Assembly (NCBI RefSeq): GCF_016858305.2
Contig: NZ_CP074436.1
Span: forward strand, 82,001-146,000
Reading direction: 5' to 3'
Origin: Polaribacter sp. Q13
Lineage (GTDB): Bacteria; Bacteroidota; Bacteroidia; Flavobacteriales; Flavobacteriaceae
DNA length: 64,000 nt
The notes beneath the pieces are model-generated. The model saw only the letters and a program-made list of their open reading frames with translations. It had not been told where the DNA came from and did not search any database. A program made the position numbers and the translations under genes. Position 1 is the stretch's first letter; each line of letters starts with the position of its first letter. Of the stretch, positions 9,718 through 19,324 are shown piece by piece.

Positions 9718-11298
9718 ATGAAAATAGTAGTTAAAAAAGCAATTAATACGCATGTAACCGTTTCTAATAAAAAGTTTAAATACACTTTTTTTAAACCTAA
9801 AAAAGATTTAAAAGGGAGTAGACATTTAAGCTGTAAAACAGATCGTTTTATTATTTTATTAATTTCTTCGGACAATAAAAAAAAGCAATTTAAGAAGTTT
9901 ATTTCTAATATTATTTTAGGGAAAGGACAAATTTTAAAATCGAATTTATCCAATTTAGACGGAATTTTTCAGGTTTTTGTACATGATAAAAAGGAAAACA
10001 AAACACAAGTAGTGTCTGACGCTTTAGGTATTGGTTCTTTTTACTATTTAAAAAAAGATGATAATTCTTTTGTCTTTTTCGAAAACTTTAATAATGCGGA
10101 AAAGCTAAATACAACATTAACAATATCGCCTTTAGGCTTATTTTCTCAGCTTACTTTTGGTTATAGAGTAAATCCGTATCCAGAATTATATAAAGAGGTT
10201 AAAAAAGTAAAAGCATCAATAAAATATACCATACATAATAATGAAATAATAGAAAATAAGTTTCATTTTTTAGAAAGTAAACCCAATTTAAAAAAAGCGA
10301 TTAAAGCTTTTACAAAAGAGTCTAATAAGTTCAAAAATGTTACGGTTGGTATTACTGCTGGTAGAGATTGCCTAACAATTTTGAGTACCTTAAAGAAAGA
10401 AAAAAATATTGAGCTTTGTAACTTCGGGCATAAAAACTCTGCTGATGTTAAACAAGGTAAAATAATAAGTGAAGAGTTAGGGATTTCGTTTAAAAACTTT
10501 AAGAATGTAGATAATTCTAATTTTTTAAAATTGGCTCATAATATTTCTAATATTTCTGGAGGTTTGTGCACTTTGTCTTATGTAGATATGGCTAATTTTG
10601 CCTCTAAAATAGCAAGTGAAAGTAATTATCTAATGGGAGAAGCAGGTGCTTGTGTCCGTCTTCTATTAGATCATAATTTGTCGGATAAAGAACAGTTTGA
10701 TGAATATTTAACGCCAGCTATTTTTGTAAATAAGGTTATAAATACAAATTATAAAGAGTTGTTTTTATCAGAAAGAAATCAACTTTTAGACTTGTTAGAA
10801 ACTACCTATTATTCAGATAAGAGTAATCCTATTTCTATTAGTTTCTATAGAAATGCAAGAATGCCTGGTAATTTTGGAAATAGACATAAAGCACTTACCG
10901 CATTTTCAGATAAAACATCGCCTTTTTTAGCGTATGATTTTATGAAACATAGTTATGACTTAGAAAAAAGTAATTTTTCTGATGATAATTTACATCATCA
11001 AATTATTATGAATTCGAATGCAGAATTAGAGAAGTATTTTAAAAATCCATTGAAAAAAACAGCAAATTCTGTTCAAGAATGGAATACTAGATTTAGTGAG
11101 TACGTTGGTGCTATTTACATTGAAACTATTGAAGAAAATTTTGAGTATTTAAAAGAATTTTTTGATAAGGAACAACTAATAGATTTATGTAAAGAGCAAA
11201 TAGAAAAACCAGGAAGAGGAATCTATTTTTTACACAGAGTGATATCGTTATTATTATTTTTAAGAAACTTTAATGATAAAACTGCCGATGTCAATTAG
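9718..11298 (+). CDS. Divergent asparagine-synthase-like protein
   Basis: A 526-residue protein with a weak but colinear resemblance to asparagine synthetase B. Residues 80-112 (LDGIFQVFVHDKK, then SDALGIGSFYYLK) match the end of the glutamine-amidotransferase-like domain, residues 143-180 match the linker, and TAGRDC at 213-218 sits where the ATP-pyrophosphatase PP-loop SGGxDS belongs. The catalytic Cys2 is absent (the protein starts MKIVV), so glutaminase activity is not expected. The loop retains the Asp but lacks the usual double Gly and final Ser. It could amidate a carboxyl group of the glycan, such as the sialic acid made by its upstream neighbours, but that is inference. It starts 1 base after neuA. 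Confidence 0.65.
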   Translation: MKIVVKKAINTHVTVSNKKFKYTFFKPKKDLKGSRHLSCKTDRFIILLISSDNKKKQFKKFISNIILGKGQILKSNLSNLDGIFQVFVHDKKENKTQVVSDALGIGSFYYLKKDDNSFVFFENFNNAEKLNTTLTISPLGLFSQLTFGYRVNPYPELYKEVKKVKASIKYTIHNNEIIENKFHFLESKPNLKKAIKAFTKESNKFKNVTVGITAGRDCLTILSTLKKEKNIELCNFGHKNSADVKQGKIISEELGISFKNFKNVDNSNFLKLAHNISNISGGLCTLSYVDMANFASKIASESNYLMGEAGACVRLLLDHNLSDKEQFDEYLTPAIFVNKVINTNYKELFLSERNQLLDLLETTYYSDKSNPISISFYRNARMPGNFGNRHKALTAFSDKTSPFLAYDFMKHSYDLEKSNFSDDNLHHQIIMNSNAELEKYFKNPLKKTANSVQEWNTRFSEYVGAIYIETIEENFEYLKEFFDKEQLIDLCKEQIEKPGRGIYFLHRVISLLLFLRNFNDKTADVN

Positions 11299-12640
11299 AA
11301 AAAAGAAATTATTAATTGTTTTTGTCAATAAGTCGAATTATGACAACTACGAAAATTCTGGCACTTTAAAATTATTAGAGGAGCAGTACGATCTGAAAAT
11401 TTGGTATGATGGAGAAACCAATTACGCATCAATTCAATTACCCTATTTAGATTTTAATGGAAAAATAGAATATTTAAAATATTTAAAAGAAAAGGCGAGT
11501 TTAAAGTATTTTGATAGTATTAAGAAACAAAATACACATACTTTTTATAGAAGATTTAAACGAGTAAAAGGGTTTAAAAATATTTTAAAATTTAAAAGTA
11601 TTATTTTCTTTTCAAATTTTTTTAAGTCTACTAAAGGGATTTTATTTTTAGAAAAAAGGCTGAATAGTCTTGTAGAAAAAACAAACTTTTTTAAAAAATC
11701 TACGGATGTATTAAAAGAAGAAAATCCCGATCTATTATTAATTACACATCAATCTACTAGTGTAACTCTAGGTGTTTCTTTAGCCGCAAAAAAGGCTAAT
11801 CTACCTATTTTAACATCTATTCATTCTTGGGATAATATTGTAAAAGGAAATAAGCTAGTAGATGCAGATTATTATGTTGTTTGGAGTGATTACATGAAAA
11901 ATGAATTGGTAGACTACTATCCGAATGTAAAAAAAGAGATTGTTTTTACAACGGGTACTCCTCAATTTCATGATTATAATTCGAATCAAAAATTAATAAA
12001 TAGAGAAGCCTTTTTTAGTGGATTTAAAATACCAAAGGCAATATTTTACATTTGTTTTTCAGCAAATTTTGAAGCGATTGGTCAAGATGAACCTCAATAT
12101 TTAGAAGATTTAATTTTAGAAGTGACAGAATACAATACTTCAAGTAAGGAAAATATTCATATTATTTTTAGGCCACATCCAACGGAAGGATCTAATAGAT
12201 TTGATAATTTATTAAGTGAGAATAGCGATAATGTTACAAAGGTTATACACACAAAAAATACAGAATTTAATGCTTCTCAAGTATTATTTTCTACTATTTA
12301 TTATACAGATGCTATGATAAATGTTGGTTCTACCATGGGTTTAGATGCAACATTATTAAATAAACCCGCTTTTTATTTAGATTATACGGTTAAAAATAGT
12401 TCTCCATTATTTTCTATTGATGAAATTTATAAGTTAGTGCATTTTAAAAGTTTAAAAGAATTTGATAATGCTATTTATCACATTAAAAGTAAAAGTGAGT
12501 TTGCCGAAATTTTTAAGATTGTAGCAGAAGATAAAAATGTAGTAATTGTAAAACAAAAAAAATGGGCAAAAACAATTGTGAAGCATCCAACAGAAGGTTT
12601 TGCAGTGAATTATATGAATGTATTAAGTAAAGTAATTTAA
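11273..12640 (+). CDS. Putative GT-B glycosyltransferase with RPHP motif (sialyltransferase candidate)
   Basis: A 455-residue soluble protein of unassigned family. The C-terminal half has FRPHPTEGS near residue 300 and NVGSTMGLDATLLNKPAFYLD near 355, a His-Pro plus Ser-Thr arrangement shared by CDP-glycerol transferases, KpsS/KpsC-type and GT38/GT52 sialyltransferase-like enzymes. A DEG-type acidic motif of GT52 is not obvious. Position next to neuA and the asparagine-synthase-like gene makes it a good candidate for using the CMP-activated sugar. The longest start overlaps the previous gene by 26 bases; an in-frame ATG at 11288 reduces this to 11 and is equally plausible. Confidence 0.75.
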   Translation: MIKLPMSIRKKKLLIVFVNKSNYDNYENSGTLKLLEEQYDLKIWYDGETNYASIQLPYLDFNGKIEYLKYLKEKASLKYFDSIKKQNTHTFYRRFKRVKGFKNILKFKSIIFFSNFFKSTKGILFLEKRLNSLVEKTNFFKKSTDVLKEENPDLLLITHQSTSVTLGVSLAAKKANLPILTSIHSWDNIVKGNKLVDADYYVVWSDYMKNELVDYYPNVKKEIVFTTGTPQFHDYNSNQKLINREAFFSGFKIPKAIFYICFSANFEAIGQDEPQYLEDLILEVTEYNTSSKENIHIIFRPHPTEGSNRFDNLLSENSDNVTKVIHTKNTEFNASQVLFSTIYYTDAMINVGSTMGLDATLLNKPAFYLDYTVKNSSPLFSIDEIYKLVHFKSLKEFDNAIYHIKSKSEFAEIFKIVAEDKNVVIVKQKKWAKTIVKHPTEGFAVNYMNVLSKVI

Positions 12641-12643
12641 AAT

Positions 12644-13795
12644 ATGCACATAGGTTTTTTACTTCCAGAATATCCGCATAAAAATATAACAACTGCTTGC
12701 GCAGGAATTGGTACGTCATCTAAAAATATTATTCTTGGTATTTTAAAAGAGAACCATAAAGTTTCTGTGTTTATTTACGGTCAAGATTGTACGGAAGTTA
12801 TTAAAGAAGGACCGTTAACGATTCATAAAATCAAAAGAAATCAATTTAAATATTTCGGATTTTATTTATATAGAAAACAACTGAATGCATACATCAATAA
12901 AATCGTATCAGAAGACAAAATAGACATACTAGAAGCGGTAGATTGGACAGGTATTACAGCTTTTATGAAGTTTAATGTTCCGCATATCTTAAGATTACAT
13001 GGTACAGATGCTTTTTTCTGTAACCTTGATAAAAGGCCACAAAGTAAGAAAAATTACTTTTTTGAAAAAGTAGCTTATAAAAATGCTACAGCTGTTATTG
13101 GCGTTTCTAATTTTGTTTTAGAACTTTCTAATGAAATATTTAAAGTTGAAAAAAAAGGAACTGTTATTCCTAATGGATTATTTTTTGAAACGATACCAAC
13201 ACATAATGATGTTATTGTAGAAGATGATACTATTTTGTATTTCGGTTCTATTATACGTAAAAAAGGGATTTTAGAATTAGCAACTATTTTTAATAAAGTT
13301 ATTTTAGAAAGACCAAGTGTAAAACTATCTTTTTTAGGAATTGATGTACCAGATGTACAAACGAAAACTTCTACATTAGGTTTGTTTAAAGATTTATTAT
13401 CCGCGGAAGCTTTAAGGAATTTTGAATATTTAGGAGTGGTTCCCTATAACGAATTAACAAAAGTAATTGCTAAAACTCAAATTTGTGTATTTCCCTCTTT
13501 GGCAGAGTCCTTTGGTATGGTTACTATTGAAGCCATGTATTTAAAAAAGGCAATTGTAAATACAAATTATCCTTGGGCTAAAGAAATTATTAAAAATGAA
13601 GAAACGGGACTTTTAGAAGATCCAAAGAATCATGAAGGTTTTGCTAGAAAAATAATGAAACTTTTAGATGATAAAAATTTGTGTAAAAAGATAGGCGAAA
13701 AAGCAAATAAAGAAGTTGTCGATAATTTCTCAATAAAAGGAATTACAGAAAAAAATATGGCTTTTTATAAAAAATTGATAGCGGATGAAGTTTAG
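12644..13795 (+). CDS. Glycosyltransferase family 4
   Basis: A 383-residue GT4 enzyme. Residues near 260-300 show the EX7E motif in LAESFGMVTIEAMYLKKA followed by VNTNYPWAKEII, and ILYFGSIIRKKGILELA marks the start of the donor-binding domain. ILRLHGTDAFF in the first domain holds the usual acceptor-side histidine. It starts 3 bases after the preceding gene and overlaps the next one by 11 bases, indicating coupling. Specificity is not predictable from the sequence. Confidence 0.9.
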   Translation: MHIGFLLPEYPHKNITTACAGIGTSSKNIILGILKENHKVSVFIYGQDCTEVIKEGPLTIHKIKRNQFKYFGFYLYRKQLNAYINKIVSEDKIDILEAVDWTGITAFMKFNVPHILRLHGTDAFFCNLDKRPQSKKNYFFEKVAYKNATAVIGVSNFVLELSNEIFKVEKKGTVIPNGLFFETIPTHNDVIVEDDTILYFGSIIRKKGILELATIFNKVILERPSVKLSFLGIDVPDVQTKTSTLGLFKDLLSAEALRNFEYLGVVPYNELTKVIAKTQICVFPSLAESFGMVTIEAMYLKKAIVNTNYPWAKEIIKNEETGLLEDPKNHEGFARKIMKLLDDKNLCKKIGEKANKEVVDNFSIKGITEKNMAFYKKLIADEV

Positions 13796-14777
13796 TTTAA
13801 TTATTTGCACATACATGCGTCCAGTAGCAATTTTAAAGTTGCTAAAATCTGTAGAGAAACAAGAATTATATCCAGATGAAATTTTAATTATTGACGGGTC
13901 AACAAATGATAATACAACTATTGTTTTAGAACAAAATATGTTTAAAAATCTTGCCTATTTTAAAGTTGATGCTGATGATAGAGGTTTAACAAAACAACGT
14001 AACTTTGGTATTGATAAAGTATCTGAAGATATAGATGTTGTTTGTTTTTTAGATGATGATATCATTTTAGAAAAACCCTATTTTAAGAATTTAATAAATA
14101 CATATAAAGAGTATCCAGACGCTGGTGGAGTTGGTGGTTATATTTTGAATGAAGTAAACTGGAGAGTTTTAAATAAGGATGAAAAACCGATTTATGATGA
14201 ATTTGAAATTGATGGTTATGTTAGGAGTTTAGGAAGTAGGAACGTTTTACGTAAGCGATTAGGCTTATTGTCTGACCAACCACCTTGTATAATGCCAGAG
14301 TTTTCAAATGGGTTTTCGGTTGGGAGCTTGCCTCCAAATAATAAAACCTATAAAGCAGAGTATTTTATGGGAGGAGTATCATCTTTTAAAAAGAAAGTGG
14401 TAGACACTATAAAGTTTTCAGAATATTTTGAGGGGTATGGTTTGTATGAAGATTTAGAATATTGTTTACGAGTTTCTAAATCTTATCAATTATACGTAAA
14501 TACTTCTGCAACTTTATATCATTATCATGAGGATGGCGGAAGACCTAACAAGTATGCTTACGGAAAAATGGTGGTTAGAAATGGTTGGTATGTTTGGCGT
14601 ACAAAATTTAAGAAACCATCTTTTATTGCAAGAGTAAAATGGAATGCGATTGTTTTATTATTAATGACAATTCGTTTTTCTAATTGCATAAGAGGAAATA
14701 AGAAAAAGGAAGCACTTACAGAAGCATTAGGAAGAAAAATGGGATGGATTAGTTTAATCTTTAATAAACCTTTTTAA
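13785..14777 (+). CDS. Glycosyltransferase family 2
   Basis: A 330-residue inverting GT-A enzyme. It starts FSLIICTYMRP, has the nucleotide-binding Asp pair region LIIDGSTNDN, the DXD-type DDD at residues 90-92 (CFLDDDIILE), and the catalytic ED motif in GYGLYEDLEYCLRVSK. A moderately hydrophobic stretch near residue 285 (WNAIVLLLMTIRF) may anchor it to the membrane. It overlaps the previous glycosyltransferase by 11 bases. The sugar transferred is unknown. Confidence 0.9.
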   Translation: MKFSLIICTYMRPVAILKLLKSVEKQELYPDEILIIDGSTNDNTTIVLEQNMFKNLAYFKVDADDRGLTKQRNFGIDKVSEDIDVVCFLDDDIILEKPYFKNLINTYKEYPDAGGVGGYILNEVNWRVLNKDEKPIYDEFEIDGYVRSLGSRNVLRKRLGLLSDQPPCIMPEFSNGFSVGSLPPNNKTYKAEYFMGGVSSFKKKVVDTIKFSEYFEGYGLYEDLEYCLRVSKSYQLYVNTSATLYHYHEDGGRPNKYAYGKMVVRNGWYVWRTKFKKPSFIARVKWNAIVLLLMTIRFSNCIRGNKKKEALTEALGRKMGWISLIFNKPF

Positions 14778-14779
14778 AC

Positions 14780-15907
14780 ATGAAGTTTGCAATAATATCT
14801 CATACTTTACATAAAAGTAAAGATCAAAAATTATATGCTTACGAACCTTATGTTCGTGAAATGAATCTTTGGTTGCAAAATGTTTCTGAAACAAGAATTG
14901 TCGCTCCAATTTCTAAAGAACAAATTTCGGCGATAGAAGTCGCTTACAATACTAACAGTGTTATTTTAAAAGAAATACCCGCTTTTAATGTATTGTCATT
15001 AAAAACTAAAATTCTTTCTATATTTAAAATTCCATTTATTATAATTCAAATTATAAAGGCTTGTTTTTGGGCAGATCATATTCATTTACGTTGCCCTGGT
15101 AATGTAGGACTATTAGGGTGTTTTGTACAAATTTTATTTCCATCTAAAGCTAAAACGGTGAAGTATGCTGGTAATTGGGACCCTAAAAGTAAACAACCAG
15201 TAAGTTATAGATTGCAAAAATGGATTCTTTCTAATACTTTTATAACTAAAAATTGTAAAGTTTTAGTGTATGGAGAATGGAAGAACCAATCAAAAAACAT
15301 AGTTCCTTTTTTTACAGCATCTTATGTTGATAATGAAATTATAGAAGTTCCCCAAAAAGATTTTTCTTCTAAAATTAATTTTATCTTTGTTGGCTCCTTT
15401 ACAAAAGGGAAGCAACCGATGTTAAGCGTTAAAGTTGTAGAGAAACTTTTAGCAAATAATATAAACGTAGCGTTAGATATGTATGGTAATGGTTTAGAGT
15501 TTAAGAATGTTCAAAGTTATATTGAGCAAAATAATCTTGAAGGAAGTATTACTTTACATGGAAATCGGACTAAAGAAATTGTTAAAGAAGCCTTTCAAAA
15601 AGCACATTTTTTAATTTTTATATCTAAATCAGAAGGATGGCCAAAAGTAGTTGCCGAAGCTATGTTTTGGAGTTGTTTACCTATTTCGTCGAAAGTTTCT
15701 TGTGTAGAAAACATGTTGGGTTTTGGAGCTAGAGGTACAGTCGTTAAAAGTAATGTTAAAGAAAATGATATTGTAAGTATTATTGAAAATTATATAAAAC
15801 AAAAAGATTTGTATCAGAAACAAGTTTTAGATGCCAAAAATTGGTCTCAACAATATACTTTAGAAAAATTTTCATCAGAGATTAAAAAATTACTTTTACA
15901 TGAATAA
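14780..15907 (+). CDS. Glycosyltransferase, GT4-like
   Basis: A 375-residue GT-B protein. INFIFVGSFTKGKQP opens the donor-binding domain near residue 200, and KSEGWPKVVAEAMFWSCLPISS provides the EX7E motif. Segment KILSIFKIPFIIIQIIKACFWADHIHLRCPG near residues 75-105 is hydrophobic, suggesting peripheral membrane attachment. It overlaps the next gene by 8 bases. Confidence 0.87.
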   Translation: MKFAIISHTLHKSKDQKLYAYEPYVREMNLWLQNVSETRIVAPISKEQISAIEVAYNTNSVILKEIPAFNVLSLKTKILSIFKIPFIIIQIIKACFWADHIHLRCPGNVGLLGCFVQILFPSKAKTVKYAGNWDPKSKQPVSYRLQKWILSNTFITKNCKVLVYGEWKNQSKNIVPFFTASYVDNEIIEVPQKDFSSKINFIFVGSFTKGKQPMLSVKVVEKLLANNINVALDMYGNGLEFKNVQSYIEQNNLEGSITLHGNRTKEIVKEAFQKAHFLIFISKSEGWPKVVAEAMFWSCLPISSKVSCVENMLGFGARGTVVKSNVKENDIVSIIENYIKQKDLYQKQVLDAKNWSQQYTLEKFSSEIKKLLLHE

Positions 15908-16976
15908 TTTAGGAGTAATACAGGTAATAGATTCTTTAGATGCTGGTGGGGCAGAAGTATTGGCTGTTAATATCGCAAATGGCTTGAGTGCAGAAGGAAT
16001 TAATTCACATTTATGTGCTACTCGAAAGGAAGGGATTTTAAAAAGTAACTTAAATAAAAATATTGGTTTCTTATTTTTAGAAAAGAAAAATAGTATTGAT
16101 TTCTCTGCAATTTTCAGGTTTAAGAATTATTTAAAGAGAAATAAGATTGGTATTATTCACGCTCATACTACATCCTACTTTTTTGCCTTTTGTGTGAAAT
16201 TGGTGTATCCTAAAGTAAAAATAATATGGCATAATCACACCGGAAACTATATAAAGTTAAAAGGATTTAAATTTTTGGTGATTAAATTTACAAGTATTTT
16301 TTTTAAAGGAATTATTAATGTGAATGAAGAATTAAATACTTGGGCACTTAAAAAGTTAAAACATAAAAACGCAATAAAATTAGATAATTTTCCGCAATTC
16401 ATTAATAAAAATAATACAACAAAATTATTTGGAGAAGAAAATAAAAGAATTGTAATTTTAGCTTCTTTAAGAGAGGTTAAGGATCATTTAAATATTTTAA
16501 AAGCATTTAATAGTCTACATATTAAATATCCAGATTGGACTTTACATTTTATTGGTAAAGATTTTAATGATGAATATTCTAATAGCTTAAAACTATTTGT
16601 TTTAGAAAATAATTTAGAGAAATCTGTCTATTTATATGGAGTTTGCTTAGATATATCGAATATTCTAAATCAAGCTACCATAGCTGTTTTGTCTTCGAAG
16701 TCGGAAGGACTTCCCGTTTCTTTATTAGAATATGGATTGGCTAAATTACCCGTTGTAGTAACTAATGTAGGTGAATGTGGTAAAGTTATTGAAAATGATA
16801 AATCTGGAATTGTTGTAGATAAAGAAAATAGTTTCGAATTGGCAAATGCGCTAGAAGAGTATATTAATTCAGAAGAAAAGAGAAATACTTTTGCAGCATT
16901 ACATTATAAAAATGTAGCAGAAAATTATTCTCAAAAAAGCTTTATAAATCAATTAATAAAAATATATACTTCATAA
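15900..16976 (+). CDS. Glycosyltransferase family 4
   Basis: A 358-residue GT4 enzyme with the classic N-terminus VIQVIDSLDAGGAEVLAVNIA, the IIHAHTTSYFF acceptor histidine region, ILASLREVKDH at the start of the second domain, and the EX7E motif in SKSEGLPVSLLEYGLAKLPVV followed by TNVGE. It starts inside the 3' end of the previous gene (8-base overlap). The next gene starts after a single base from a TTG codon. Confidence 0.9.
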   Translation: MNNLGVIQVIDSLDAGGAEVLAVNIANGLSAEGINSHLCATRKEGILKSNLNKNIGFLFLEKKNSIDFSAIFRFKNYLKRNKIGIIHAHTTSYFFAFCVKLVYPKVKIIWHNHTGNYIKLKGFKFLVIKFTSIFFKGIINVNEELNTWALKKLKHKNAIKLDNFPQFINKNNTTKLFGEENKRIVILASLREVKDHLNILKAFNSLHIKYPDWTLHFIGKDFNDEYSNSLKLFVLENNLEKSVYLYGVCLDISNILNQATIAVLSSKSEGLPVSLLEYGLAKLPVVVTNVGECGKVIENDKSGIVVDKENSFELANALEEYINSEEKRNTFAALHYKNVAENYSQKSFINQLIKIYTS

Positions 16977-16977
16977 T

Positions 16978-18318
16978 TTGGTTCAGAAAATATTAAATAA
17001 TAAATTAAAATTTATATGTATTCATATTCTTATAGGGTATTTAGGAACGTTTCCTATGTTTCCGAAAATTTATGGATTATTATGTCTTATTGTTCCTTTG
17101 GTAGTTATTGTTTATTCTAATAATAAAAATGAAGAAGCCTTTTTGTTTGCTTCTTATTTGGCAGGAGGAGAAATATTTTTAAGGATGATTCAGGGAACTC
17201 TTCTTTACGAAATTGGAAAATATGGTGTAATGCTATTTTTAGTCTTAGGTATTATTTTTGGACCTTTTAAACAGCGGTTTTCTGTACATTATCTGTTTTA
17301 TATTTTACTTTTATTATTGGGTATTGTTTTTACTCAAGTGCCAGAAGGAGAGTCTTTACGTACAAATATTGTGTTTAATTTAAGTGGTCCGATTGTATTA
17401 GGTGTCTGTGCTTTGTACTTTTATTATAGACCCATAAGTAAACAAGACTTAATGGATGCATTATTTTTTATGCTGTTACCATTGTTTTCAATGATTACCT
17501 ATATGTATTTTAGAACACCAGATTTAAAAGAAATTCTTTTTGGAGGAGCAGCATTAGCTCAAACTTCTGGAGGGTTTGGACCTAATCAAGTTGCTACAGC
17601 TGTTGGTCTTGGAATACTTATTATAGCTATTTTTTTATTATTGAAAGAGAAATTAACGGGCTATGTTTATTTAGATGCATTCTTTTTAATATATTTTATA
17701 TACAGAGGCCTATTAACTTTTTCTAGAGGAGGTATTTTTACAGCCGCAATTTCTTTAGTCTTTTTTGCATTTTTTTATATTATATATACAAAAATGAGTT
17801 TGCAGATCATTTTTAAATACGTGCTTATATTTGGATTATTTCTGGTTGCTATTTGGGTTTACACCTCTAATATAACAGGCGGAATGTTAGATAATAGGTA
17901 CACAGGTAAAAATGCGGCAGGAATACAAAAGAAAGATATTACTACTGGTAGAGTAGATATATTAGCATATCAGTTTACTAATTTTTTTGAACATCCTTTG
18001 GGTATTGGAGTTGGTAATGGTAAGTATGAAAGAATGAAATCACAAAAAAGAATGACAGCAGCTTCTCATAATGAGGTAGGAAGATTAGTTGAAGAGCATG
18101 GAATTATTGGATTTGTTTTGTTATTATTATTATTAATTGTACCTCTCTTTAATTTTTTTAAAGGCAATAACTTTCAAAAAGCATTTATCATAGCGTTTTA
18201 TCTGATGTGGTTTTTAACGATTAATCATTCAGCAATGAGAGTTGCTTTGCCAGGTTTTATTTATGCTCTAAGTTTAATCAGAATTACGGATATAGAAAAT
18301 GATTTAATCGATGAATGA
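16978..18318 (+). CDS. O-antigen ligase/polymerase-type membrane protein (WaaL/Wzy-like), TTG start
   Basis: A 446-residue protein with about ten to twelve membrane spans. It has a large loop around TSNITGGMLDNRYTGKNAAGIQKKDITTGR and a conserved end of family PF04932 with GVGNGKYERM, TAASHNEVGRLVEEHG and IIGFVLLLLLL, where the His-Asn-Glu pattern of the O-antigen ligase family is visible. Because the cluster has an ABC exporter rather than a Wzx flippase, a ligase role is at least as likely as a polymerase role. The start is TTG at 16978, one base after the previous stop; the next in-frame ATG would remove the first membrane span. Confidence 0.83.
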   Translation: MVQKILNNKLKFICIHILIGYLGTFPMFPKIYGLLCLIVPLVVIVYSNNKNEEAFLFASYLAGGEIFLRMIQGTLLYEIGKYGVMLFLVLGIIFGPFKQRFSVHYLFYILLLLLGIVFTQVPEGESLRTNIVFNLSGPIVLGVCALYFYYRPISKQDLMDALFFMLLPLFSMITYMYFRTPDLKEILFGGAALAQTSGGFGPNQVATAVGLGILIIAIFLLLKEKLTGYVYLDAFFLIYFIYRGLLTFSRGGIFTAAISLVFFAFFYIIYTKMSLQIIFKYVLIFGLFLVAIWVYTSNITGGMLDNRYTGKNAAGIQKKDITTGRVDILAYQFTNFFEHPLGIGVGNGKYERMKSQKRMTAASHNEVGRLVEEHGIIGFVLLLLLLIVPLFNFFKGNNFQKAFIIAFYLMWFLTINHSAMRVALPGFIYALSLIRITDIENDLIDE

Positions 18319-19324
18319 TAAGAGAATTCTATACATAGGTAATAATTTATCAAAAAAAACAAAGTATCAGACAACAATGACTTTGCTTTCGTCTTTATTA
18401 GAACAGGAAGGTTTTTTCGTAGTAAAATCATCATCTAAAACAAATAAACTAATAAGATTAATAGATATGTGTGTTGCTGTCTTTAAAAATAGAGATGAAA
18501 CGGCTTACATTTTTATAGACACATATAGTACAACCAATTTTTACTATGCCTTAATTACATCACAGTTGGCACGTATGTTTAATATAAAATATATACCAAT
18601 CTTGCATGGCGGAAATTTACCTAAAAGATTAAGTTCAAGTCCTAAATTATCAGCATTAATATTCCAAAATTCATATAAAAATGTAGCGCCTTCTAATTAT
18701 TTAAAAGTAGCATTTGATAATAAAAATTTTAAAACTGAGTTTATTTCTAATATAATTTCTTTAAAAGATTATAAATATATTGATAGAATTAAAATTCAGC
18801 CTAAATTATTATGGGTAAGATCATTTAAACATCTTTACAATCCTACATTAGCAATTAAAGTTCTTTTAGAATTAAAAAAAGAATATCCAAATGCAGTTTT
18901 ATGTATGATTGGACCTTTTTTAGATGATTCTCATCAGAAAACATTAGAATTAATAAAAGAGTATAATTTAGAAAGTTCTGTTGAACTTACAGGAGTTTTA
19001 ACTAAAGAAGATTGGCATAAGAAATCTAAAGATTACGACATATTTATAAATACCACTAATTTTGATAATACGCCGATAAGTGTTATAGAAGCTATGGCAT
19101 TAGGTTTAACCATTGTTAGTACCAATGTTGGTGGCATGCCTTATTTAATTGATGATAAAGTTGATGGTTTATTAGTTGAAAAAGAAGATACTCTTCAAAT
19201 GACCAATGCTATTATGGATGTAGTTAAAGGTAAATATCCTACATTATCTAAAAGAGCAAGAGAAAAAGCAGAAACTTTTGACTGGGAGGTTATAAAATAT
19301 AAATGGTTTAAAATATTAAAATGA
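18311..19324 (+). CDS. Glycosyltransferase family 4
   Basis: A 337-residue GT4 protein. LLWVRSFKHLYNPTLAIKVL opens the donor domain, and NFDNTPISVIEAMALGLTIVS supplies a D-X7-E version of the catalytic pair, followed by TNVGGMPYLI. The first domain has YIPILHGGNLPKRL, the usual acceptor-side histidine. It overlaps the preceding membrane protein gene by 8 bases and the following gene by 4 (ATGA), so it is translationally coupled on both sides. Confidence 0.9.
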   Translation: MNDKRILYIGNNLSKKTKYQTTMTLLSSLLEQEGFFVVKSSSKTNKLIRLIDMCVAVFKNRDETAYIFIDTYSTTNFYYALITSQLARMFNIKYIPILHGGNLPKRLSSSPKLSALIFQNSYKNVAPSNYLKVAFDNKNFKTEFISNIISLKDYKYIDRIKIQPKLLWVRSFKHLYNPTLAIKVLLELKKEYPNAVLCMIGPFLDDSHQKTLELIKEYNLESSVELTGVLTKEDWHKKSKDYDIFINTTNFDNTPISVIEAMALGLTIVSTNVGGMPYLIDDKVDGLLVEKEDTLQMTNAIMDVVKGKYPTLSKRAREKAETFDWEVIKYKWFKILK

